In this document: positions 53,427-62,000 of the stretch, one piece after another
Numbering within the stretch: position 1 is the first letter of the stretch
Layout: each line of letters opens with the position of its first letter
Source: Fictibacillus phosphorivorans
GTDB taxonomy: Bacteria > Bacillota > Bacilli > Bacillales > Fictibacillaceae
Direction of reading: 5' to 3'
Assembly: GCF_007673525.1 (NCBI RefSeq)
Contig: NZ_VDZU01000001.1
Span: 248,001-312,000 of the forward strand
Length of the DNA: 64,000 nucleotides
The notes under the pieces: model-generated
Seen by the model: only the letters and a program-made list of their open reading frames with translations
The model's database searches: none
Told to the model about the DNA's origin: nothing
Position numbers and translations under genes: made by a program

Positions 53427-54863
53427 TTACAAATACAAATCAAGCATCTTCCTAAGAGCCGCTTTATCATGCCCCGTATACTGAGCGGCTTTATTTCGAA
53501 TCGGATCGCCGGCATAGAAACGCTCGTACAATTCGTGCCTCGAGCCTAGCGAACTGCCTATCAAATCCCACGCTAATTTAAACAATTTTGTCTTTTCAAC
53601 AGCATCAACGTTTTTACCCTTATAGTACTTATCCAACATATGGCCGATCGGTCCATCGAAATCAGCGATAACGGATGGAGTTTGCATGAATCCACCTGCT
53701 CCGATCAACTGCAATAATTCGATCGCGCGCGGATAATAAGTGGTACCGAGATTTCTTGCTGTTTCAATAAACGAAAAGTGCGGTAGAAAGATGCCTTGAC
53801 CATTACACTTACCCGCCGATTCACTCGCAATGACAAGCCCTTTGATCGTTTCACTCTGCATAAGGAGTTCACCTAATTTTTCTTGTACGTGCAAATACTG
53901 ATTGGCTCCGATGCTTTCTGCAATTGCATGCCCGATCGCAGCAGTGAACTCCAATTTTACTTGAAGACGAACGATCGCTTGATGATAGGCGAGAGCGTTG
54001 GCGACAGGGTCATTTTTGAACTGCCAAACCGCGTCTGGATTTTCGTACAATAATACTCTTTCCCATGGGATCAATACATCATCAAATATCAGGACCGCGT
54101 CCATCTCATCAAAAGCGGAACTAAGCGGATAATCAGCACGCGACACATTCCCAGAATCAAACCCTGCGCGGCAGATCATATGCAATCCCTTGCTGTTCGC
54201 CGGAACAATCAGCGCACTAGCCAACGTCTTCTCCTTTTCACCCCATTTTGCAACAGGAAATACGATGAGATCGTTGGAATACGGAGCGGCTGTAGCGATC
54301 ATCTTGCCACCACTAACATACACCCCTTCACTTGTTTTTCGTGTGATACGGAGAAGGCCAAGTTCTTCGGCAAGAATCTCGCCACTCACACTCCGGTTAA
54401 TCTGCGGATCTCGCTGAACAACCGTTAGAAAACGGTTTTCATCTCGTGCTGTTTCATAATACGTTTTTATTTTTTCAGCAAAATGCTTATCGAAAGTGTC
54501 ATATGCCAAACGATTTCCGTACCATCCTGTTAAACGAGATCGGGCATAATCGGACAACCGGCTCATCACGCCTGAAGTCGCTCTGCTCCAAGTTTCAAAA
54601 GCGATTTTTCTTTTTAGCAGATCATCCTGTGAATGAGGAACTAGAAAAGACGTGTGTATGCGCTGCTGTTGCTCTCTAACATGCTGCACTACGCTAATCT
54701 TATCCTGATGCTCAGCACTACTCATCATATTGAATAAAGAGCTGATGGTAGATAATGTCCCAGCAAAATGAGGATCTGTCGTCACATCTGTCACACTGCC
54801 GTTCAGCCAAACCGAACGGGCGTCTTTTAAGCTATGAATAAATGATTCACCATAGTTATTCAT
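53427..54863 (-). CDS. 4-hydroxyphenylacetate 3-monooxygenase-type oxygenase (HpaB family)
   Basis: The 478-residue protein follows the HpaB pattern: SVWLNGSVTDVTTDPHF at the start, VSGGKMIATAAPYSND, a DDVLIPWERVLLYE block and a C-terminal AWDLIGSSLGSRHELYE segment. These enzymes use FADH2 from a separate reductase to hydroxylate phenols. No flavin reductase is encoded nearby. It overlaps by 8 bases the end of a cupin dioxygenase gene, so both are in one operon. Confidence 0.88.
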   Translation of the reverse strand: MNNYGESFIHSLKDARSVWLNGSVTDVTTDPHFAGTLSTISSLFNMMSSAEHQDKISVVQHVREQQQRIHTSFLVPHSQDDLLKRKIAFETWSRATSGVMSRLSDYARSRLTGWYGNRLAYDTFDKHFAEKIKTYYETARDENRFLTVVQRDPQINRSVSGEILAEELGLLRITRKTSEGVYVSGGKMIATAAPYSNDLIVFPVAKWGEKEKTLASALIVPANSKGLHMICRAGFDSGNVSRADYPLSSAFDEMDAVLIFDDVLIPWERVLLYENPDAVWQFKNDPVANALAYHQAIVRLQVKLEFTAAIGHAIAESIGANQYLHVQEKLGELLMQSETIKGLVIASESAGKCNGQGIFLPHFSFIETARNLGTTYYPRAIELLQLIGAGGFMQTPSVIADFDGPIGHMLDKYYKGKNVDAVEKTKLFKLAWDLIGSSLGSRHELYERFYAGDPIRNKAAQYTGHDKAALRKMLDLYL

Positions 54864-55356
54864 GCGGCTTGTACACCTGCCCAGTCCCGAGTGGAGGAGA
54901 ATAGATATGAAGAGTCACCGTGGCTGAGAGCGAAGGGTTGTACATGGCGTGGGTCGTATCTCCCTCCACAGAAAACAGTTCACCTTCTTGGTAATACTCA
55001 TTTCTCTCATACTTCACACCATCTTTTTCCTTCGCATACAGAAGATTTAACACAGAACCGTCCACAACATAAATCCATCCTGAAGAGAACCCATGATCAT
55101 GCACGAGCGTTTTTGAGAAGTGAGGTAAGAAGATTAATAGAACCTCGAAAAGTTCATTTTTAAAAATTACATTCCTTCCATACTCCAAGTCCTGTGGAGT
55201 TGTTAATAGTTTCTCTACATCCTGAAAAGTAGGAGAGAGCTGTAGCAAGATATTTTCTGCATCTTCTCTATTTATGTGTGAAAACGTGCGAAATACACGC
55301 TCAATTTTTTGTATAAAATCCAACTTCCATTTCCCCTTTGCTGCCTTTGACGACAT
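54856..55356 (-). CDS. Cysteine dioxygenase-type cupin
   Basis: The 166-residue protein has the iron ligands His86 and His88 in VHDHGFSSGWIYVVDG and His136 in GDTTHAMYNPS, matching the CDO type I family (B. subtilis YubC). The family oxidises thiols such as cysteine to sulfinates, but coupling to an HpaB oxygenase leaves open a different substrate. It is the first gene of the pair. A divergent Rrf2 regulator lies 139 bp away. Confidence 0.85.
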   Translation of the reverse strand: MSSKAAKGKWKLDFIQKIERVFRTFSHINREDAENILLQLSPTFQDVEKLLTTPQDLEYGRNVIFKNELFEVLLIFLPHFSKTLVHDHGFSSGWIYVVDGSVLNLLYAKEKDGVKYERNEYYQEGELFSVEGDTTHAMYNPSLSATVTLHIYSPPLGTGQVYKPHE

Positions 55357-55495
55357 TGTTGATAAACGAAGTCGCCTTTATATAAGGTATGAGGCTTAAG
55401 GGACAAGCGTTACGGCACCGCATAATAAATGGACGAATCATGGAATATATCGAACGGTTAACCATAGAGTGATAGAGATGGGAAGGAGGAGGGGT

Positions 55496-55924
55496 ATGAA
55501 GATCTCGAGCAAAGGAGAATATGCGCTTCGAGCGTTAATCGTGTTAGGTGCACAATACCCGCAGCTTGTTCAAACAAAGGATATTGCAAGAGAGACCCTT
55601 GTTCCTTCTAATTACTTGGAACAGATCCTGTTACTTTTAAAAAACTTAGGCTATGTGAAAAGTAAAAGAGGGGCAAGTGGAGGTTATACGCTAAAAAGAG
55701 AGCCTTCACAGATTTGTATTGGAGAAGTTGTTCGTGATATAGAAGGACCGCTCGCTCCGATGAGCTGTGTGAGCGTTACAGCCTATGAATATTGTCCGCT
55801 AGAAGATAAAGCTTGTCTGTTACAGCCTTTATGGCGTCTCGTTCGAGATGTTGTTGCCGATCTGCTTGATCACACTACTTTAGAAAACTTGCTGACCGGA
55901 AATCTTCCATCGAAATCAAAATAA
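55496..55924 (+). CDS. Rrf2-family transcriptional regulator with a Cys triad
   Basis: The 142-residue protein has the winged-helix start KISSKGEYALRALIVLG and the recognition region LVPSNYLEQILLLLKNLGYV with SKRGASGGYTL wing. Cys91, Cys100 and Cys107 (spacing C-x8-C-x6-C) lie where IscR and NsrR hold an Fe-S cluster. It could sense iron-sulfur, NO or thiol status. It is divergent from the cupin-HpaB operon and may control it. The ATG at 55496 follows AAGGAGG. Confidence 0.88.
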   Translation: MKISSKGEYALRALIVLGAQYPQLVQTKDIARETLVPSNYLEQILLLLKNLGYVKSKRGASGGYTLKREPSQICIGEVVRDIEGPLAPMSCVSVTAYEYCPLEDKACLLQPLWRLVRDVVADLLDHTTLENLLTGNLPSKSK

Positions 55925-55950
55925 AAAACCTGGAGCTCCCTCCAGGTTTG
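55924..55950. terminator. Bidirectional terminator between rrf2-like and methyltransferase genes
   Basis: AAACCTGGAG and CTCCAGGTTT form a symmetric stem, overlapping the regulator stop and 5 bases from the reverse-strand stop. Confidence 0.85.
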
Positions 55951-55954
55951 AAGT

Positions 55955-56989
55955 CTATTTCGCCCTCGCCACGATCCCGTTATGCACCTTGATGTACCCA
56001 TGGCGCATGATCTCCAGACCATTTTCATGCAGATAGAGTCCCATCTGCTCTAATGTCATCAGCTCGCGGTACGTATGGTTCATCACATCCGCCATGATCT
56101 CGTAATATAGCTTGGAACGCATTTGCGCACGAGGTGTTGTCATCACGATATAGCCGCTCGGTTTCAAGAATTTTCGATGCCACTCAACAACTTCAGCTTT
56201 CATAGAATCTGGAAAATGCTCTAACAACCCAACGCTGAGCACGATGTCGAACTCTCTACCATATGGCAGATTGCGGATATCATCTACAACATATGAAATG
56301 TTGAAGTCGTTTTTATAATAAACTTTATCTCCGCCCGTTCGTGAATTTTTCCCCAAAAACGGATAAGATTCAGGAAATTCTGCGAACCGTGCATCTCGAC
56401 AGAACGGATCGTAATCCACCATCACCACTTCACCGTCAGGGTACATCGCAGATAGCTGCATCGCCTCATATCCTTCAGCGGCACCCAAAAATAGAATGCG
56501 AGGTTTATCCACGTCCAGTCCCTCGAACAAAGCTCTCTTTCCGCGCGGATCCCAGATGCCGTCCTGAATGCGGTGCACATAATTCCAGAGGTGAATCCGC
56601 ACGTAATCACCAAGAGCTGTCTTTATTTCGCTAGGCTTAAAGCTTGTTAAACTTTTCAAAAATGCACCCTTTTTCTCTCCGATCTCAGCGGGAACATCCT
56701 TAGAGAACCATTCGTGAAACGACTGGTTGAACATCGTCCAGGATGTATGAACCGGAAGCATCTCACCGTGTGTTTTTTCCCACTCTGTTTTTTCTTTTGA
56801 GAAAGTAGTCACCTCATACGGTTTGCCAATGTCTTTCCACGTCACAGTGGACCAATCGTTCACCGTATTTACTTTTACAAACTTTTCATATTCTTTTCTG
56901 TCTCGATACTGGCGCAAATCCATTCGGTATGACGGTCTCATTTCCGTTTGACCTAACGTTTTCGGCTGCTGAACCGCTGTTTCAAGCAT
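55955..56989 (-). CDS. Class I SAM-dependent methyltransferase
   Basis: The 344-residue protein has a methyltransferase domain from about residue 160: motif I PRILFLGAAEGYEAMQL, an acidic VMVDYDP after it, and FDIVLSVGLLEHFPD. The N-terminal 150 residues are predicted mixed helical and are unfamiliar to me. The substrate is unknown. AGGAGGG precedes the ATG. It is divergent from the SGNH hydrolase gene. Confidence 0.83.
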   Translation of the reverse strand: MLETAVQQPKTLGQTEMRPSYRMDLRQYRDRKEYEKFVKVNTVNDWSTVTWKDIGKPYEVTTFSKEKTEWEKTHGEMLPVHTSWTMFNQSFHEWFSKDVPAEIGEKKGAFLKSLTSFKPSEIKTALGDYVRIHLWNYVHRIQDGIWDPRGKRALFEGLDVDKPRILFLGAAEGYEAMQLSAMYPDGEVVMVDYDPFCRDARFAEFPESYPFLGKNSRTGGDKVYYKNDFNISYVVDDIRNLPYGREFDIVLSVGLLEHFPDSMKAEVVEWHRKFLKPSGYIVMTTPRAQMRSKLYYEIMADVMNHTYRELMTLEQMGLYLHENGLEIMRHGYIKVHNGIVARAK

Positions 56990-57114
56990 GATTTACCCTC
57001 CTTAAAAAAGGATTTTTTATAGATATTCAAAGAAAGAATGTAAAATCCTCTAAAACCTAACATTTCACTTCAACATGATAAAATAGAATAAAGAAAACAG
57101 GGAGGGAAATGGTT

Positions 57115-57711
57115 ATGAAGATTATTTTTATCGGAGACAGCATCACAGCTTCAAATAAAAACACAGATCCAGATCGACTTGGGGATGGGTACGTTCGCAT
57201 GATTAAAGAGGTCTTACCAAAGGAAGTAACGGTGATCAATAAAGGGGTGAACGGACATCGCGTGACAGACCTCGCTTTCCGGTGGCAGCGAGATGTAATT
57301 GATCTTGAGCCTGATCTTTTATCTGTTTCCATCGGAATCAACGATGTGTGGAGACAGCTCGACAGCCCTCAATTGGAGCAGGTGGATGCTTCTAAATTTG
57401 AGGAAGTGTATCGGGAGTTGTTAACGCAGCTTTCACCAAAAACAAAACTTGTCCTTATGGAACCTACGATCATAAAAGAAAACACAGGATCTCAAGGAAA
57501 TCAGCTGTTGATTCCTTATGTGGAAGTGGTCCGAAAGTTAGCAACAGAATTTGATGCAGTGCTCGTACCTACGCATGAAATTTTCCTCAACCATCTAACC
57601 AAAAAGCCAGATGTGTCCTTAACAACAGACGGTGTACATATGAGACGAAAAGGAAACGAACTCATGGCAAAAACGTGGCTGGAAGCTGCAGAATCACTTG
57701 TTACCCTATAA
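57115..57711 (+). CDS. SGNH/GDSL-family hydrolase
   Basis: The 198-residue protein has all four SGNH blocks: IFIGDSIT, INKGVNGHRV, VSIGINDVW and TTDGVHMRRKG with the catalytic Asp-His. It lacks a signal peptide and should be a cytoplasmic esterase or deacetylase. The second ATG (57115) is better spaced from AGGGAGGG than the first (57109). An acetyltransferase gene follows after 21 bases, suggesting an operon. Confidence 0.88.
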   Translation: MKIIFIGDSITASNKNTDPDRLGDGYVRMIKEVLPKEVTVINKGVNGHRVTDLAFRWQRDVIDLEPDLLSVSIGINDVWRQLDSPQLEQVDASKFEEVYRELLTQLSPKTKLVLMEPTIIKENTGSQGNQLLIPYVEVVRKLATEFDAVLVPTHEIFLNHLTKKPDVSLTTDGVHMRRKGNELMAKTWLEAAESLVTL

Positions 57712-57732
57712 AACTGAACAGGAGTTACATAG

Positions 57733-58209
57733 ATGGCAAACATTACACTTACATTCTTTAATGAGATACATCGAGACTCGTTAAACGCATTTTATTTACC
57801 TCAGGAGCAAGAAAAATTCACGGCTATGCCTAGTGATGCCTTAAAAAAGTGTGAAAAAGATCGGGGTCGTCATCCTGTGGTTATTGAGGAAAACGGCAAT
57901 ACAGTAGGTTTTTTCGTCCTGCATATCGGTGAAAACATTGGAGATTTTACCGCAAACCCAAACGCGATGGTGATTCGTGCGCTATCCATCAATCATCCCC
58001 AGCAAGGAAAAGGGTACGCAAAAGAGGCGATGCTGCAGCTACCACTGTTTGTTTCCAAACACTTTCCAGAAGTGAACGAACTCATTCTAGCCGTAAATTT
58101 TAAGAACGATCCAGCAAAAAAGCTTTACGAAAAAGTAGGCTTTGTAGATCGCGGTCAGATCAAACATGGTCCAGTCGGGCCGCAATATGTGCTGCATTAC
58201 GATGTTTGA
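57733..58209 (+). CDS. GNAT family N-acetyltransferase
   Basis: The 158-residue protein has the acetyl-CoA loop QQGKGYAKEAM in motif A (near residue 95) and NFKNDPAKKLYEKVGFVDRG in motif B. The substrate is unknown; some relatives acetylate polyamines. AGGAGTTACATAG precedes the ATG. Confidence 0.84.
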   Translation: MANITLTFFNEIHRDSLNAFYLPQEQEKFTAMPSDALKKCEKDRGRHPVVIEENGNTVGFFVLHIGENIGDFTANPNAMVIRALSINHPQQGKGYAKEAMLQLPLFVSKHFPEVNELILAVNFKNDPAKKLYEKVGFVDRGQIKHGPVGPQYVLHYDV

Positions 58210-58373
58210 TTGTTAAGCTCATATAAAGCTGATTTTAGAATTGTAAAGTGTTGGTTATGACTTGGTAAATTGCGTCTTTTCGGGTTTTTTTCATGATATA
58301 TTCTGAACAGGGACAGAGAAATCCCATACTCATGCAAAAATCATAATGAAAATCCGAAGGGAGCAATTGAACA

Positions 58374-58550
58374 ATGAGCAAAACGTTTTTGGCTAAAATC
58401 GGAGCATCTCTTTTGGCAATATTTTTGATCACTGCATGTAGCAACGCGGAAGACACAAATACTGAAGAAGATACAAGCACAGAACAATCTGATACTCAAG
58501 ATGAAGAAACTTCAACAGATGAGGAATCAACGGAAGAGTCAGCTGAATAA
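58374..58550 (+). CDS. Small acidic lipoprotein
   Basis: This 58-residue product starts MSKTFLAKIGASLLAIFLIT followed by the lipobox cysteine (ACS), and ends in a 35-residue tail of Asp, Glu, Thr and Ser without a fold. AAGGGAG lies 10 bases before the ATG and a terminator follows 10 bases after the stop. A longer reverse-strand frame overlaps it but has no ribosome site. Its function is unknown. Confidence 0.78.
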   Translation: MSKTFLAKIGASLLAIFLITACSNAEDTNTEEDTSTEQSDTQDEETSTDEESTEESAE

Positions 58551-58560
58551 GAAAAGAAAT

Positions 58561-58597
58561 GCCGGGCCTCTACCTTCCAGAGAGGACCCGGTTTTTT
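58561..58597 (+). terminator. Terminator of the small lipoprotein gene
   Basis: CCGGGCCTCT pairs with AGAGGACCCGG around ACCTTCC, followed by six T residues. Confidence 0.87.
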
Positions 58598-58663
58598 GTT
58601 GTTTGAAGTAATTTGACATGGGACGAGTAAGTTTCACTGCAAGGTGCGTGCATCTTATAAAAT

Positions 58664-58698
58664 TTCACGGTACGTGTTTTTTAATTTATTACACGTTC
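58664..58698 (-). repeat. Conserved array cap, copy 4
   Basis: On the reverse strand it reads GCGAACGTGTAATAAATT, then AAAAAACACGTACCGTGAAA. ACGTGT and ACACGT pair perfectly. It ends array 10. Confidence 0.85.
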
Positions 58699-58808
58699 GC
58701 TCAAACATGGCCGCTTTTCGCTCCAAACATCTCTTGTTTCGCTCCAAATAACCATCGTTTTGCTCAATAAACCCCTGGTTTCGCTCCATAACCCTCAGAT
58801 TTCACTCT
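58697..58808 (-). repeat. 21-bp tandem array, GAGCGAAA type (array 10)
   Basis: On the + strand, units start at 58697, 58718, 58739, 58760, 58781 and 58802, exactly 21 bp apart, as TCGCTC, TCGCTCC, TCGCTCC, TTGCTC, TCGCTCC and TCACTC. The reverse complement is the GAGCGAAA unit of array 3. The 58809-58960 stretch after it shows no gene. Confidence 0.88.
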
Positions 58809-58967
58809 TGACTTAAAAAACAAGTAAACAGCTATCAACTTCATATTTCCAACCCCTCTACCACCTTGGAAATGTCGAAAACATAAGAATATTTAACTAT
58901 TTATAAACAGTTTTATCAGCCGAACGGCTCATTTCCAATATATAAAAACATGGCATAATAAAAATAA

Positions 58968-58981
58968 TGAAAGCGTTATCT
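58968..58981 (+). promoter_or_regulatory. cre-like site upstream of the amylopullulanase gene
   Basis: TGAAAGCGTTATCT matches the CcpA cre consensus TGWAANCGNTNWCA except for the last base. Confidence 0.6.
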
Positions 58982-58993
58982 TAAAAGTATTTG

Positions 58994-59007
58994 TGCAAAC
59001 GCTTTCG
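58994..59007 (+). promoter_or_regulatory. Second cre-like site before the amylopullulanase gene
   Basis: TGCAAACGCTTTCG matches the cre consensus with two mismatches. Two sites 26 bp apart suggest catabolite repression of the starch enzyme. Confidence 0.5.
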
Positions 59008-59040
59008 CTAATTTGCACACCACTAAAAGGGGGAAATGAA

Positions 59041-62000
59041 GTGAGGAAAATGAAATCTCGCAACACGGTTTCTTGGTTATTGCTTTTTACGCTAATTTTG
59101 CAAACGTTTGCATCTGCATTACTCATACAACCATCTTCAACAAAAGCAGTAGAGCGCAACGTAACGCTTGTTGGAGATCTGCAATCTGAACTTGGTGGTT
59201 CTAGTGACTGGAATCTGGCAGAAGTAGCTACAAAAATGGAACTTCAACCGAACGGAAAGTACAAGCTTACAGGAAAACTTCCTGCCGGAACCTATGAATA
59301 CAAGGTTGCGATCAATGGTTCATGGGATGAGAACTATGGAGTGGACGGAAAACAAGGTGGCGACAACTATAAGTTGACGATCGACACGGAAAAAGAAGTG
59401 ACATTTGTTTACGACGATACGACCCATAAATTAACGATTCCAGAACCACTTCCTGCTGAGAAAACACCGAGAATCGTAGGCGATATTCAGCCGGATATCG
59501 GAGCAGGCGGCGAGTGGACGCCTGGTGAATCGACTGCCCTTTTACAAGATGAAGACGGTGACAACATCTACACATACACCGCACAAGTACCAAAAGGAAA
59601 ACATGAATTTAAAGTAGTGCTCGGTAACAATTGGGATGCCCCAAATTACCCGGCAGATAACATGAAATTAAATGTACTGAAAGACGCAGAGATTACGTTT
59701 TTCTACAACCATGACACAAAAGAAGTGTATACGAACTATGACGCGGGTCTTCCTGATGGCAGCGTGAACGCGGGCAAGCTTCACCATGATACATGGAACG
59801 AAGCGTTTCGTGCGCCGTTTGGAGCGATTAAAGCTGGACAAGACGTAACACTCCGCCTGCAAACGAAAAAGGGCGACCTGACTGGCGCGAAGCTATATCT
59901 TCGTAACTATAACTCTGGCAATACAACGGTAAAAGATATGGTGAACGCTGGTTGGACAACAGTGAATGGCGAAGACATCGAGCTGTGGGAAGCTACGGTT
60001 ACACCTGAAGAAAAAGGGGTGTACGGCTATAAATTCACCGCGCGCGATGGAGATGCAGTAAAAGAATATGGAGAAGATACGGGTGAAGGTGGAAAAGGAA
60101 CAGCCGCAGATACAAACGCTGCACTATTCCAGATGACGGTGTACGATCCGTCTTACAAAACACCTGACTGGATGAAAGAATCAGTTGTGTATCAGATTTT
60201 CCCGGACCGTTTTTATAACGGAAACAAAAAGAACGATACGGCTAAAACAACAGCACGTGGCACTGAACCGATCGAGCACAGAGATTGGAATGAGCTCCCT
60301 GATAATCCTCGTCAAGCAGAAACAGAAGGATATGACGGAGACGAGATCTGGTCGAACGATTTCTTTGGCGGTGATATTGCTGGTATTCAGAAGAAATTAG
60401 ACTATATCGAGTCACTTGGCGTCAATACTCTCTACTTGAATCCGGTCGCACATGCGGCATCTAACCATAAGTATGATGCGACAGATTATAAAGCGATCGA
60501 CCCGATGTTTGGGTCACCAGAAGAATTTAAGGCTTTTACAAAAGAACTGAAAAAACGCAAGATGCATTTGATCCTTGATGGGGTATTCAACCATGTTGGA
60601 GACGATTCGATCTATTTTGACCGTTACGGAAAATATAAAACGGTCGGAGCTTACGAATATTGGGCAAACATCTACGACCTGATGAGTACGAAGGGTCTAA
60701 CAGAAACAGAAGCGAAAAAACAAACAGAAGCGAAGTTCAAGAAAGAAGGACAAGAGTTTAGTCCATACGGCTTTCATAACTGGTTTAACATCGAGAACGA
60801 AAAAGTGAACGGTGTTTATAAATACCAGGCGTGGTGGGGCTTTGACTCACTTCCTGAGATCAAATCGGTTCCAGGTGAAGCGGTAGACTATGATTCTGAG
60901 TTGAACAACAAGCCGTTCGCAGACTATATCATGTATGACAAGGATTCTGCTGCAAAATCGTGGCTAGATCGCGGTGCATCAGGCTGGCGATTGGACGTTG
61001 CGAACGAAGTAGATACAGAGTTTTGGAGAGAGTTCCGAAAAGAACTTAAGGAAGGTAAGAAAGAAGATCCATTAATCCTAGGTGAGATCTGGGATGATGC
61101 GTCTGAATACTTCCTTGGCGATCTGTATGATTCGGTAATGAACTATCGTTTCCGCGGAGCGATGATCGATTACTTGAAGAACGGTAACGCAGAAGGTGCC
61201 GAGAACCAGATGAACGCAGTGTTTGAAGATTACCCACAAGAAGCGTTTTATGCGCTAATGAACTTGATGGGATCTCATGATACACCTCGTGCAGCGTTTA
61301 TCCTTGGAAACGGAACAGATTCTTACGAGCGTGCTGAGCTGGATCCGAAGTACGATCATGAGCTAGGTGTGAAGCGACTGAAGCTTGCGGCGATCTTACA
61401 GATGGGTTATGCGGGCGCACCGACTCTTTATTATGGAGATGAAGCGGGCGTTACAGGCTCTAAAGATCCGGATGACCGCAGAACGTATCCATGGGGCTCT
61501 GAAGACAAAAATCTTGTAAAGCACTATCAAAACATCGGAAAAGTACGTAGTGATTACCACGATCTCTTCAGTTATGGTGAGCTTCACCACCTATACGCTG
61601 AAAAAGATGTGCTAGCATACGCTCGTACAGATAAGAAAAATGCAGCTCTTGTAATCACAAACCGCGGCAACGAAGATAAGACCGTTGAACTGGACGTGAA
61701 GAAGCTGATCGTAAACAACGTAAAGCTAACAGATCAGCTGAACAAAAAGTACAAAACAGCTGTAAAGGATGGAAAGCTAACAGTAACCGTTCCTGCGATG
61801 AGTGGTCGTATGCTCGTTTCGGATAAGCACCAGAATCTGAAAGCGCCAAAAGCGGTGAAAGATGTAAAAGCGTCAGAAAGCAGTCACTCTGTTTCGCTTT
61901 CATGGAAAGGTGACGCAAAACGTTACGCAATCTATCAGACCACAATCTCTGGTGCTTTTTATGAAAAGGTAGCAGAAACGAAAGGCAACTCAATCAAGAT

